Below are positions 1 through 8,289 of a stretch of 64,000 bases of DNA, one piece after another. The notes beneath the pieces are model-generated. The model made no database searches. It was not told the DNA's origin and saw only the letters and a list, made by a program, of their open reading frames with translations. Within the stretch, counting starts at the first letter, position 1. Each line of letters starts with the position of its first letter. The translations under genes were made by a program, and so were the position numbers. Source of the stretch: Sphingobacterium haloxyli (GTDB lineage Bacteria > Bacteroidota > Bacteroidia > Sphingobacteriales > Sphingobacteriaceae). The DNA lies in assembly GCF_002980525.1 (NCBI RefSeq), contig NZ_PVBQ01000005.1, positions 291,641 to 355,640 on the forward strand, in the 5' to 3' direction.

Positions 1-1524
1 AAATCGTCTATCTTTAACGAGCTGTACAGCATTTATGGTTCGTGGGGAGATAAAGAAAATATGGAAAAGTATGCTCGGCTTGGATTGAAAAATGCTCAAA
101 AATCAGGTGATCCTGAACAGCTTGCTTCTAGCCTGTATTCTTTAGCCTATACGTTTGAAGAACGCTATCGTACCGATAGTGCAAATCAGTCCTTCCGTGA
201 TTCAGCAGAATTCTACTATAAGCGATCGATATCAACGATTACTCTTCATGAGAACCGTATCACACCCCGTTCGCAACTACCTTTCAACGCATTGGGTCTA
301 GCCAATTTATACTCCGAGTTTTATCCACTAAACTATAAAGATACCGCCAGACGATATTTGGATATCGCATTGAAAGAGGGTCTGAATAGTAAACAATACA
401 CCGTGGTGACCGGAGTCTATGGAATTATGGGTGAATACGCGCAGCGTGAAAACCGATGGGATGACGCGGAGCATTATTTGAATCAAGCCACCATGTATAA
501 TCAAATGAATGAAATGCCTGAACTCGCCACCCAACTCCATCTAATGCAGGCGCTCGCTACAGTGGCCGAAAAGAAAGAAGATTATCAATCTGCTTTAGTA
601 TACTATAAAAATTATTTATCCTATTACAAGCAGCAGTTTGATAAAGATAAGATGACATCCAGCAAAGAACTTGAGGCACAATACAGTACAGAATTGAAGG
701 AGCAAAAACTAATCATGTTGGAAGAACAGGTGGCACACCGGAAAACGCTAAACGTCATTTATATCATCCTATCGTCGACCATTTTCATCGCGCTTATTTT
801 CCTGTTCCAAGCCTACCGGCAACGCTCCAAAAGCTTCAAGCAGCAACGGCTTTTGCATCGCATGGAACTGGACAATATCAAGCAGGAACACAAAATATCC
901 CTCCTATCAGCTATGATCGACGGACAGGAGAACGAGCGGGCACGTATCGCCCGTGATCTACATGACGGGCTGGGCGGACTACTTTCGGGACTGAAAATTG
1001 AGCTTTCGGGTGGAGTAGCGCTTGCAACTACAGAAAACACGAAAGTACTCATCCGGAACGGCTTGTCACGCATTGACCAAGCAGTAGACGAACTCCGGCG
1101 TATTTCCCGCAATATGATGCCTGAGATATTGTTACATTATGGCTTAGCGGAAGCGCTGAATGAATACTGCCGATCGTTGAAACGCTCTGGGGTCAATATC
1201 ACCTGTCAGGTGTTCAATTATCAGCAGAACTTATCGAAAAACAAACAGGTGGTGATATATCGCATTGCACAGGAGCTTGTTAACAATGCAGTAAAATATG
1301 CGAAGTCAAGTCATATACTCGTGGAACTTCGACAGGAGCAAGAACACTTATCGTTAACCGTGGAAGACGATGGTATCGGCTTCGATATCGAACAAGCCAA
1401 GAAGAAAAAGAGTTCAGGGCTCCAAAACATCGAGGCCCGGGCTGTCTTTCTAAACGGCACACTGCATATCGATAGCTCATCAGACGCTGGTACCTCAACG
1501 GTATTAAGTTGCCCGTTTAGTTAA
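1..1524 (+). CDS. Sensor histidine kinase with TPR region, NarX/DesK type (5' end outside window)
   Basis: The frame is already open at base 1, so the N-terminus, probably a signal peptide and the first repeats, is missing. Helical TPR-like repeats fill the part up to about base 700. One membrane helix follows at about 745-810, then a short coiled stretch and a HisKA_3 domain with the motif DLHDGLGG; the phospho-acceptor His codon is 961-963. A HATPase_c domain closes the protein (AQELVNNAVKYA, then DDGIGFD). Known for the family: such kinases autophosphorylate and pass phosphate to a LuxR/NarL-type regulator. One starts 22 bases downstream, so the two form a two-component pair, probably co-transcribed. 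The stimulus cannot be told from sequence; TPR sensors of this type are common in Bacteroidota. Confidence 0.93.
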   Translation, partial: KSSIFNELYSIYGSWGDKENMEKYARLGLKNAQKSGDPEQLASSLYSLAYTFEERYRTDSANQSFRDSAEFYYKRSISTITLHENRITPRSQLPFNALGLANLYSEFYPLNYKDTARRYLDIALKEGLNSKQYTVVTGVYGIMGEYAQRENRWDDAEHYLNQATMYNQMNEMPELATQLHLMQALATVAEKKEDYQSALVYYKNYLSYYKQQFDKDKMTSSKELEAQYSTELKEQKLIMLEEQVAHRKTLNVIYIILSSTIFIALIFLFQAYRQRSKSFKQQRLLHRMELDNIKQEHKISLLSAMIDGQENERARIARDLHDGLGGLLSGLKIELSGGVALATTENTKVLIRNGLSRIDQAVDELRRISRNMMPEILLHYGLAEALNEYCRSLKRSGVNITCQVFNYQQNLSKNKQVVIYRIAQELVNNAVKYAKSSHILVELRQEQEHLSLTVEDDGIGFDIEQAKKKKSSGLQNIEARAVFLNGTLHIDSSSDAGTSTVLSCPFS

Positions 1525-1546
1525 TAAGATGACATAACTTAGAAAT

Positions 1547-2170
1547 ATGATACGAATATTTATTACCGATGACCATCCGATAGTACTGGATGGTCTAAAG
1601 AACCTGATTACTTCTCAAGAAGACATGCAACTCGCTGGATTGTTTCGTAACGGTGCCGATACGATCGCAGCGCTAAAACAAGAAGTTCCTGATGTACTTT
1701 TATTGGACATCAACCTTCCGGACATTAGTGGTATTGAATTAAGCCGCCAATTTAGTGATTCGTATCCAGATCTCCGCATCATCGTCTTGAGTATACATAA
1801 CGAAAAAGCAGTTATCGGATCCGTCTTAAAAAATAATGTAAAGGGTTATCTGCTTAAAAATTCTGCAGGAGATGAGATCATCGATGCCATACACCAAGTG
1901 ATGGAAGGCGAAACCTATCTTTGTTTGCAAGTACGGGAAATATACAATAATGGTCATGGTTCAGGCCTGGAAGCTGTACCTGTAATCACCCGCAGAGAAA
2001 AAGAAGTTTTATCTTTGATTGCAGAAGGATTTACATCTTCGCAAATTGCAGACAAACTATTTATAAGTACGCACACGGTAGACTCGCATCGAAAGAACTT
2101 AATGGAAAAATTTAACACGAACAGTATTGCAGCTGTCGTTAAACGTGCTACTGAATATAAGTTATTCTAA
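1547..2170 (+). CDS. Response regulator, NarL/FixJ (LuxR) family
   Basis: 207 residues, full length for the family. The receiver domain has the acidic pair D8-D9, the phospho-acceptor D54 in LLLDINLP and a conserved Lys in the YLLKN motif near residue 104. The C-terminal LuxR helix-turn-helix starts at ITRREKEVLSLIAEG and includes SSQIADKLFISTHTVDSHR. It follows the truncated kinase by 22 bases on the same strand, so it is the likely phosphate acceptor of that kinase and a DNA-binding transcription regulator. Its targets cannot be read from the window. Confidence 0.95.
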   Translation: MIRIFITDDHPIVLDGLKNLITSQEDMQLAGLFRNGADTIAALKQEVPDVLLLDINLPDISGIELSRQFSDSYPDLRIIVLSIHNEKAVIGSVLKNNVKGYLLKNSAGDEIIDAIHQVMEGETYLCLQVREIYNNGHGSGLEAVPVITRREKEVLSLIAEGFTSSQIADKLFISTHTVDSHRKNLMEKFNTNSIAAVVKRATEYKLF

Positions 2171-2252
2171 TAGCTACTTACATAATCGCCAACATCTTCT
2201 GCCATACTATAGGTATCCCCCAGCATTACATTAATCCTAGGACGATATTCTT

Positions 2253-2260
2253 TATTTTTG
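2253..2260 (+). promoter_or_regulatory. Bacteroidota -7 box upstream of tatD
   Basis: TATTTTTG matches TAnnTTTG. If used, the tatD-asparaginase transcript carries a leader of about 170 nt. No convincing -33 TTTG was found, so this rests on the -7 match alone. Confidence 0.4.
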
Positions 2261-2403
2261 CATCATATAGCACGTAATTTTCTGACAGTACTAAATTAGC
2301 GAAAACCACCAGTAAGCAAAATCACGGAAATCGGGGATTTTAGGAATTAGCAAAGAAATACAAAACCTGTTGAAAATATCATATTTTTTTGTCCTCATTA
2401 GGT

Positions 2404-2427
2404 GATTTAGGTGGAAAGCCCTAAATT
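2404..2427 (+). promoter_or_regulatory. Hairpin just before the tatD start codon
   Basis: GATTTAGG (2404-2411) pairs with CCTAAATT (2420-2427) around an 8-nt loop, ending 9 nt before the ATG at 2437. GTGG (2411-2414) could instead pair with CCAC (2431-2434), so two exclusive folds exist. A translational control role is inference only. Confidence 0.3.
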
Positions 2428-2436
2428 TAGCCCACG

Positions 2437-3225
2437 ATGACACTGTCTACTGAACCCTATATACTCACCGATACACACACGCATATCTATTATCATGCAG
2501 GTAAGGCAACATTGGATGAACAGCTCCAGCGCTGCTTCGACCAGCATATTCACCGGTTGTTTTTACCGAATGTTGATAGCGCGTCCGTCTCTCTAGTAAT
2601 GGACACCGTACGTACATACCCGGAAAACTGTTTCCCCATGTTGGGACTGCATCCATGTTCAGTCAAGGAAAATTACAGAGAAGAACTGCAACAGCTAGAA
2701 CAGCAGCTTTCGGAGAGCCGAATTTACGCTATCGGCGAAATCGGCTTAGACCTTTATTGGGATAAAAGCACATTGGATTTTCAACGCGACGCTTTCCGCA
2801 TCCAGGTTGGCTGGGCAAAAGCGTTGGGACTACCCATCGATATTCATTGCCGGGAGGCTTTTGATGAATTATTCGAATTATTGGAGGAACTGAAGGATGC
2901 GAAGCTATTTGGCATTTTCCACTGTTTTACTGGAACACTCGAACAGGCTAAGCAAGCTATTGATTTGGGATTTTCTTTAGGTATCGGCGGTGTAGTAACA
3001 TTTAAAAAAGCAGGGCTAGACGCAGTGGTTAAAGAGATCGACCTGCAACACATTGTACTAGAAACGGACGCCCCCTACTTAGCGCCTTCCCCTTTTAGAG
3101 GAAAAGAAAACGAAAGTAGCTATCTCTATTACGTGGCGCAAAAAGTTGCGGATATACACCAAATGGATATTGCAGAAGTAGCTAGGATAACAACAAATAA
3201 CTCAAAAAAAATATTCGGTATTTAA
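2437..3225 (+). CDS. tatD: TatD family metal-dependent hydrolase
   Basis: 262 residues, the usual TatD length. All metal ligands of the TIM-barrel amidohydrolase fold are visible: H14 and H16 (THTH), E101 (GEIGLDL), H137 (IHCRE), H162 (FHCFTG) and D211 (LETDAPYL). Known for the family: magnesium-dependent 3'-5' DNA exonuclease or deoxyribonuclease activity, cytoplasmic, linked to DNA repair and turnover. The asparaginase gene starts 8 bases after its stop, so they form an operon. The start at 2437 is the only ATG before the conserved TDTHTH motif. Whether the physiological substrate is DNA or D-aminoacyl-tRNA is not settled by sequence. Confidence 0.92.
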   Translation: MTLSTEPYILTDTHTHIYYHAGKATLDEQLQRCFDQHIHRLFLPNVDSASVSLVMDTVRTYPENCFPMLGLHPCSVKENYREELQQLEQQLSESRIYAIGEIGLDLYWDKSTLDFQRDAFRIQVGWAKALGLPIDIHCREAFDELFELLEELKDAKLFGIFHCFTGTLEQAKQAIDLGFSLGIGGVVTFKKAGLDAVVKEIDLQHIVLETDAPYLAPSPFRGKENESSYLYYVAQKVADIHQMDIAEVARITTNNSKKIFGI

Positions 3226-3233
3226 AGTTAACC

Positions 3234-4256
3234 ATGCAAAATATATTTATTATTTATACAGGCGGCACCATCGGCATGGTAAAAAATGCTGAAACTGGCA
3301 CTTTTGTGCCGTTTGATTTTGAGCTGATCGCCCGGAATTTACCGGACCTCAATAGGCTGGACTATAAGTTAACCGTACATTCTTTTACGCCTATTATTGA
3401 TTCATCCAATATGAATCCAGGCATATGGATAGAAATGGCAGAGATTATTCGAGATAATCACGACCACTATGACGGCTTCGTTATTTTACATGGTTCGGAT
3501 ACAATGTCATTTTCCGCCTCCATCCTAAGTTTTATGTTGGAAGGGCTTCAAAAACCTGTTATCTTGTCGGGTTCCCAGCTTCCAATCGGCGAAATACGAA
3601 CAGACGCACGGGAAAATATGATGACGGCATTGGAAATTGCTTCAGCAAAAGACAGTGGTAAATCTATCGTTCAGGAGGTGTGTATCTTATTTGACAATAA
3701 GCTTTTCCGAGGTAACCGTTCATTCAAATACAATTCGGCTAAATTTGAGGCGTTCCGTTCACCGAATTATCCGGTTTTAGCAGAAGCAGGCATCCATATC
3801 AATTATAACCGCGAAGCATTATTGGACAATACAGACAAAGAATTCATTATGCATACCGAGCTCGACAACCGCGTTGGGGTGCTAAAACTGTTCCCGGGCA
3901 TCAGTCCAGCTTTTGTGAAATCTATCCTGGATTCGGATGTCCGAAGCATTGTGATGGAGACATTCGGATCCGGAAATACAATGACAGATCAATGGTTTCT
4001 TGACTTGCTCGCGGAGGCAGTACGAAGCGGAAAGAACATCGTTGATATTTCCCAATGCAAGGTCGGTTCTGTCGAGCTGGGACGATATGAGACATCCCAA
4101 GGGCTGAAAGCACTCGGGATTCTCAATGGATATGATATGACTTTTGAAGCAGCCGTCACAAAACTCATCTATTTACAAGGGCAACTGACCGACCAGGAGG
4201 CTGTGGCTTATTGGGTAGAAAGGGACATACGGGGAGAATTGACGGTGAATGATTAG
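3234..4256 (+). CDS. ansA: Type I L-asparaginase
   Basis: 340 residues, close to cytoplasmic AnsA. It carries the first catalytic signature YTGGTIGM at residues 8-15 with nucleophile T12, and the second, HGSDTM at 86-91, with T90 and D89. There is no signal peptide, so this is the low-affinity cytoplasmic enzyme and not the periplasmic type II form. It hydrolyses asparagine to aspartate and ammonia. It follows tatD by 8 bases in the same frame of transcription. The next gene converges on it 7 bases downstream with no obvious terminator hairpin between them. Confidence 0.92.
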   Translation: MQNIFIIYTGGTIGMVKNAETGTFVPFDFELIARNLPDLNRLDYKLTVHSFTPIIDSSNMNPGIWIEMAEIIRDNHDHYDGFVILHGSDTMSFSASILSFMLEGLQKPVILSGSQLPIGEIRTDARENMMTALEIASAKDSGKSIVQEVCILFDNKLFRGNRSFKYNSAKFEAFRSPNYPVLAEAGIHINYNREALLDNTDKEFIMHTELDNRVGVLKLFPGISPAFVKSILDSDVRSIVMETFGSGNTMTDQWFLDLLAEAVRSGKNIVDISQCKVGSVELGRYETSQGLKALGILNGYDMTFEAAVTKLIYLQGQLTDQEAVAYWVERDIRGELTVND

Positions 4257-4263
4257 CAATCAA

Positions 4264-5013
4264 TCAAGCAGGCACAACCTCCCTTTTTCTTCTCTCGAAT
4301 ATACGCTTGATCCGCCCTATCTTATAGAAGTCGTATAATGCGATGATCAATAAAATAGCACAAGTAAGGTAGAACGTTCCGTTTTCTAGGTATAAGTAAC
4401 CTATTCCTCCAAATAGCCCCCCTGCCACGTAGGCAATCATAATCGTAAGCAGTAGATGAAACTTGTCTACCAACGCTTTGTTATGTCGGTGTTCGTGCTT
4501 ACTAAACATGGATACTATAATGGCCAAATCGGTTGTCAAACCGGTGAGGTGCGTCGTCTTTACAACAGAGTTCGATATGCTTGCAGTAAGACCATTCTGC
4601 AAGCCCATAGCGAAGAGTAGCGCTCCAACTAGAATTTCGGTCTCTTTAAGGGAATTCTGATAAAAAGCATCCAAGTAGATTCCAACGAACAGGATACTTA
4701 AGAACTCTAAAACAACTGGAATCGCGTGCGAAATATATTGGCTCCAACGCCCTTTTCCTTGGATAATCACAAAGTTGGACAGAAAGCTCCCGAGAAAAAA
4801 AAGTGTTACCCACAATAACACGACAGCTCCCTGGTACCAGTTCCCTTTGCTAATCTCTTGGGCTAACACAGCATAATATCCCGTGATGTTAGAGGTAAAG
4901 GCGAAGAAAACCGTCACTGATGCGACATTGACCATCCCCGCTGAAAAAGCGGTTAATGCCCCTAGCTTCACATTGTCGGATTGTGTTCTATGATTACTAT
5001 ATTTTCTTAGCAT
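4264..5013 (-). CDS. YoaK/DUF1275 family membrane protein
   Basis: 249 residues with about six hydrophobic helices. The DUF1275 pattern is clear: an N-terminal LGALTAFSAGMVNVASVTVF helix, then the TGYYAVLAQE and NGLTASISNSVVKTTHLTGLT segments. The family is uncharacterised; proteins are predicted to be inner-membrane permease-like. The ATG at 5013 lies 17 bases inside the upstream gene, so translation is probably coupled. It is the last gene of a three-gene operon (5987 to 4264) that starts with a UspA-like protein downstream of a two-component system. Confidence 0.85.
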   Translation of the reverse strand: MLRKYSNHRTQSDNVKLGALTAFSAGMVNVASVTVFFAFTSNITGYYAVLAQEISKGNWYQGAVVLLWVTLFFLGSFLSNFVIIQGKGRWSQYISHAIPVVLEFLSILFVGIYLDAFYQNSLKETEILVGALLFAMGLQNGLTASISNSVVKTTHLTGLTTDLAIIVSMFSKHEHRHNKALVDKFHLLLTIMIAYVAGGLFGGIGYLYLENGTFYLTCAILLIIALYDFYKIGRIKRIFERRKREVVPA

Positions 5014-5485
5014 ATTGGTCTAACTGCTCCTTTTTTTCCAAAACAATTTCAATAATTCCCTTAACTTGCAGATCGAAGTTTAAATGCAGTACCAAACGGT
5101 CCTTGCTGATTTGCTGAATTTGAAAACTTTCGATCGGTTTTCCGTTCCTGCGAAGCTCCAACACGTGTCCACGCCCTTTGATAAACCATTCCATGTCGCT
5201 TTCGTCCGCAGATGTTGCAGATTTTAAGCTGCCATCTTCGCTGAAATGCCATACACCAAGATGCAAATCCTCTACATTTTGCATAATTTCCCTCTTGAGC
5301 CCAGATTGGATCCGCGATTCCTCATCTGCGCCCGCATTATCTTTTTCTAATCGCCATTCCTTTTCTATCCATTGTCCCTGTATCAGGCGCTCGGGATTTT
5401 CAGCATGTCTAATAACCAGGGAAGCACCTATCAGCAGTAGGGCTAACAACAAATAGTTTAATTTTACCAATACGTCCCTATTCAT
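4997..5485 (-). CDS. Membrane-anchored hypothetical protein
   Basis: 162 residues from the chosen ATG at 5485. That start has a real GGAGG Shine-Dalgarno 7 bases upstream (5493-5497) and overlaps the previous stop by 8 bases, so it beats the longer frame open to 5533. Seen: one N-terminal membrane helix (LNYLLLALLLIGASLVI), then a soluble beta-rich domain beginning near LIQGQWIEKEWRLE, with alternating polar and hydrophobic strands like lipocalin-type proteins. I do not recognise the family with certainty. Its position between a UspA-like protein and a DUF1275 membrane protein suggests an envelope stress function, which is inference. Confidence 0.75.
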   Translation of the reverse strand: MNRDVLVKLNYLLLALLLIGASLVIRHAENPERLIQGQWIEKEWRLEKDNAGADEESRIQSGLKREIMQNVEDLHLGVWHFSEDGSLKSATSADESDMEWFIKGRGHVLELRRNGKPIESFQIQQISKDRLVLHLNFDLQVKGIIEIVLEKKEQLDQYAKKI

Positions 5486-5987
5486 AACTAAACCTCCATT
5501 TCTTCCGAAAGAAAAAGCTATCCAATGTGTCATGTCTTGACATCTCGTCCTCGCCCATGGCCACTGGTATAACTTGCGGCAAAGGGAGTGGTTGCGTACG
5601 CAGCAGTTCTACCACGTCAAAAGTATGTTCAACGTTCTGAAACTCAAACGCATCGGGCAGCACGATCTGCGTAAACTGACGTCCTTTTAAGTAGTTACGC
5701 ACATAGCGCGTATTTTTTGAAATCATGCAATCGGCATACATTTCCACCACTTTATCTTTAAATCGGGATTTGATGATCTCACATCCTTTGAGGAAATCGT
5801 CATTTTGCATTTCTGCTAGATGATCATCTAAGGTAAACCCTAACAGCATACTTATGGATTCACCGAGCTTATACCCGTAGACCAAAACCAGCTCCACTTG
5901 TTCATCGTTGTTGTTTTCCAGATATTCCAAAACAATTCGCAGTGAATTAACTGTAAAATCTGTTGGAACGAGCACGCGTTGTATCAT
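5478..5987 (-). CDS. UspA-like universal stress domain protein
   Basis: 169 residues. The N-terminus IQRVLVPTDFTVNS is typical of the first strand and loop of the universal stress protein fold, but the usual C-terminal nucleotide-binding GxxGxxx(S/T) motif is not visible, so it may not bind ATP. It is the first gene of an operon with the two genes downstream. A TACTTTTG -7 box lies 21 bases before the ATG, and an array of six direct-repeat half-sites lies just upstream of that. The kinase/regulator pair immediately upstream is the likely controller (inference). Confidence 0.7.
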   Translation of the reverse strand: MIQRVLVPTDFTVNSLRIVLEYLENNNDEQVELVLVYGYKLGESISMLLGFTLDDHLAEMQNDDFLKGCEIIKSRFKDKVVEMYADCMISKNTRYVRNYLKGRQFTQIVLPDAFEFQNVEHTFDVVELLRTQPLPLPQVIPVAMGEDEMSRHDTLDSFFFRKKWRFSYE

Positions 5988-6007
5988 TGACTTCTTTTTG
6001 TTTAGTA

Positions 6008-6015
6008 CAAAAGTA
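6008..6015 (-). promoter_or_regulatory. -7 box of the UspA-like operon
   Basis: TACTTTTG on the minus strand matches TAnnTTTG. The expected transcript start lies about 15 nt before the ATG at 5987. There is no good -33 TTTG; instead the repeat array begins about 33 bases upstream, as expected for an activator-dependent promoter. Confidence 0.6.
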
Positions 6016-6047
6016 AATCAGCAACATAGCAACGGAATAAAACCCCA

Positions 6048-6126
6048 ATTAGAATTGCATTAAACTTTTAGCATCGAAATTAAAATGGGATTAAAAGAGG
6101 GGCATCGTATTAAAAAGAGATTAAAA
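6048..6126 (-). promoter_or_regulatory. Tandem OmpR-type response-regulator box: three pairs of 11-bp direct repeats
   Basis: On the plus strand the half-site ATTAAAA (minus TTTTAAT) starts at 6048 (attagaa), 6059 (attaaac), 6079, 6090, 6109 and 6120 (last four exact). Each pair is spaced exactly 11 bp, and pairs repeat every 30-31 bp, about three helical turns. This is the geometry of PhoB/OmpR family binding boxes. The array sits between the end of a kinase gene and the promoter of the next operon, abutting its -33 region. Assignment to the adjacent regulator (7489-8196) is inference. Confidence 0.65.
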
Positions 6127-6129
6127 TAG

Positions 6130-7488
6130 CTATGAAATCGGACTGTAGGTGGGCAATTCTATACGCACGGTGGTACCTTTTCCTAATGTTGAGGTAACCG
6201 ATAAGTTTCCATCGTGCATTTTGATAATATTTCGAGCTAAGGGTAACCCAATACCATATCCAGAAAAATGCTGTGTATTGGAAGCTCTGAAATAGGGGTC
6301 GTAGATGTAAGATAACTCTTGTTCGGGAATACCGATACCTTCATCCTTAATTAAAATAATAACACCCTTATCAAATGCCCCAAGCGCGACATATGCCGTA
6401 TGATTTGGCGAATATTTACAGGCATTGGAAACGATGTTGGAGATGGCTAACTGGAGTAAAGGCGCTAATCCGTTCACCTTGAGTTTCATACTGTCATCAG
6501 GAAGCATGCTAAAATCTGTCTTGATATGAAAGCGCTCGTTAATAGCTTTCACCGTCATTTCCGCGTCCATAATAATTTGGTCAATACGAACCGGTTTAAA
6601 ATTAAGCTTCGTGTCTTTTTCATAGCCGGTCCTGGCCAGCATTAACAGTGCGTTGGTCTTTTTTTCCAGATTTTCTGCGGAATCGACAATTTTCTGCATG
6701 GCTTGCTGATATTCTTCTTTGCTTCGATCTTTGGACAGCGAAAGGTCAGCAATACCAATAATGGACGTTAATGGTGTATTAAGTTCATGCGATGCATTGC
6801 TGATAAAATTCTTCTGCGTCTCGAAGGATGTTTCCACACGATTGAGCATTCGGTTAAAGGTATTAGCAAGCTTATGCAATACGCCCTTGTATTTGTCCTC
6901 ACGCAAGCGAAGATATAGGTTTTCGGAGCCAATTTTTTTCACTTCGTCGATTATTCCATAGATCGGCTGGATAAAGGAGCGCTTCACCAATAACGAAACC
7001 ACAATGACAAATAAAACACCCAAGATAAGGGAAATCAGCAGTAAATTCTGTAAATAACGTAGGTGATGGGTATAAAAATAGTTCTCTGCCGAGACACCAA
7101 CTATATAGTTCTTACCCGGTTGCTGGTACAGCTTGGTAGAATAAAATGTATTACCTTCTTTAAAATTGGTGGCTCCTCGCTTATCTATCTTTTCCCATAA
7201 CAGCGCATTAAATCCACTATTGTTTACGATATCTCCTTTTTCGTCGAATTCAACGATGAATTCTCGTTGATTATTGAGTTCTTCCAAATAGGTTATTGAC
7301 CAATCCTTTTGAGTTTCTTTTCCATTTAACATTCGCTCTGCAGCGAGGTCTCGTCGTAGATCTAGGCGTTTGTAAAAATCCGAAAAGGCAAAGTTGGTAA
7401 CTGAGTACAGGATAAATGCGACGAAGGACACGGTATAAACCACTAAGATGGTTATCAGCGCATATAACGTTTTGTTGTAATTCCTCAT
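6130..7488 (-). CDS. Membrane sensor histidine kinase with HAMP domain
   Basis: 452 residues. Order: membrane helix at about 8-33, an extracytoplasmic sensor region to about 147, second helix at 149-168, HAMP linker at about 170-222, HisKA with H234 in SHELNTP, then HATPase_c with NACKYSPN, DEGIGIPE and GYGIGLPLARN. All catalytic motifs are intact. Its ATG directly follows the regulator's TAG with no base between, so the two are translationally coupled. The ligand of the roughly 115-residue sensor domain is unknown. The pair probably drives the downstream UspA-like operon through the repeats at 6048-6126. Confidence 0.95.
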   Translation of the reverse strand: MRNYNKTLYALITILVVYTVSFVAFILYSVTNFAFSDFYKRLDLRRDLAAERMLNGKETQKDWSITYLEELNNQREFIVEFDEKGDIVNNSGFNALLWEKIDKRGATNFKEGNTFYSTKLYQQPGKNYIVGVSAENYFYTHHLRYLQNLLLISLILGVLFVIVVSLLVKRSFIQPIYGIIDEVKKIGSENLYLRLREDKYKGVLHKLANTFNRMLNRVETSFETQKNFISNASHELNTPLTSIIGIADLSLSKDRSKEEYQQAMQKIVDSAENLEKKTNALLMLARTGYEKDTKLNFKPVRIDQIIMDAEMTVKAINERFHIKTDFSMLPDDSMKLKVNGLAPLLQLAISNIVSNACKYSPNHTAYVALGAFDKGVIILIKDEGIGIPEQELSYIYDPYFRASNTQHFSGYGIGLPLARNIIKMHDGNLSVTSTLGKGTTVRIELPTYSPIS

Positions 7489-8196
7489 CTAGTCCTCTAT
7501 CTTTAAGACATAACCCATGCCGATTACCGTGTGGATGGCTTTCGACGGTGTGGCCTTTTCAATTTTCTTACGCAGGTAATTCACGTATACATCCACGACA
7601 TTTGATCCTATATCAAAATTGATCCCCCATATCTTGTCCAGTAACTCTGTCCGTTGGAAAACCTTTTGCGGAGACTGAATAAAAAGTAAAAGCAAGCGAT
7701 ACTCTGTAGCTGTCAAATTAAGCTCTTGCCCATTAACGTATGCTATCTTCTTATAGTCGTCGATTTCGATGAACTTATAGGTATAACGATGCTTCTCGGC
7801 AATATGGGTCTGTTTAGCCATCTCCAGGTTTCTACGTATCAGTGTCCGCGCTCTTGCCTTGAGTTCGATAAGCTTGAAAGGTTTTGATAAATAGTCGTCT
7901 GCTCCACTGTCTAAGCCTAGCACCACATTCTCTGGTCCACCCAAAGCCGTTACCATAAGAATGGGAAGATTGGTATATCCCAACGTACGAAAATTCTTAC
8001 AGATCTCTAGCCCATTTGTTTCGGGAAGCAACACATCTAGGATGACAAGGTGTATCTCGTTGGTCTGTAGTATACGAAGTGCTTGTTCATAATGCGTGGC
8101 GTGCCGCACCATAGCCCCGTCTTCTTCCAACCCTTGAATAATCACGTCGGCTACGTTCTTTTCGTCTTCCACCAGCAATATTTGTTTTCCTTTCAT
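7489..8196 (-). CDS. Response regulator, OmpR/PhoB family
   Basis: 235 residues, normal for the family. Receiver with E10-D11, phospho-acceptor D54 in VILDVLLPE, and Lys in LSKPF. The C-terminal winged helix ends with DVYVNYLRKKIE and IGMGYVL, the classic recognition-helix and wing motifs. It lies immediately before its kinase. OmpR-type winged helices bind as dimers to direct repeats, matching the 11-bp repeats found downstream at 6048-6126. A 21-bp palindrome (8243-8263) lies 47 bases upstream of its start. Confidence 0.95.
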   Translation of the reverse strand: MKGKQILLVEDEKNVADVIIQGLEEDGAMVRHATHYEQALRILQTNEIHLVILDVLLPETNGLEICKNFRTLGYTNLPILMVTALGGPENVVLGLDSGADDYLSKPFKLIELKARARTLIRRNLEMAKQTHIAEKHRYTYKFIEIDDYKKIAYVNGQELNLTATEYRLLLLFIQSPQKVFQRTELLDKIWGINFDIGSNVVDVYVNYLRKKIEKATPSKAIHTVIGMGYVLKIED

Positions 8197-8242
8197 GATA
8201 CGCCTAACTTGTTAGCAATAGATGCGCTACTAAATTAAAAAT

Positions 8243-8263
8243 TTTGAAGGATAATCCTTCAAA
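8243..8263. repeat. Perfect 21-bp palindrome between ribBA and the regulator gene
   Basis: Arms TTTGAAGGAT and ATCCTTCAAA flank a single central A. On the minus strand it is followed by ATTTTTAATTT, so it can be a second, tandem terminator for ribBA, or an operator for the regulator gene that starts at 8196. Confidence 0.5.
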
Positions 8264-8264
8264 C

Positions 8265-8287
8265 AAAAAAGGCGCTTATGCGCCTTT
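8265..8287 (-). terminator. Intrinsic terminator of ribBA
   Basis: GGCGC-ATAA-GCGCC followed by six T on the minus strand, 3 bases past the ribBA stop. Confidence 0.8.
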
Positions 8288-8289
8288 CT

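Noticed and set aside
2167..2256. About 28 codons of protein-like sequence on the minus strand, end of the NarL regulator
   Set aside because: No start codon before the first Met, a stop just upstream and overlap with the regulator's stop codon; probably chance.
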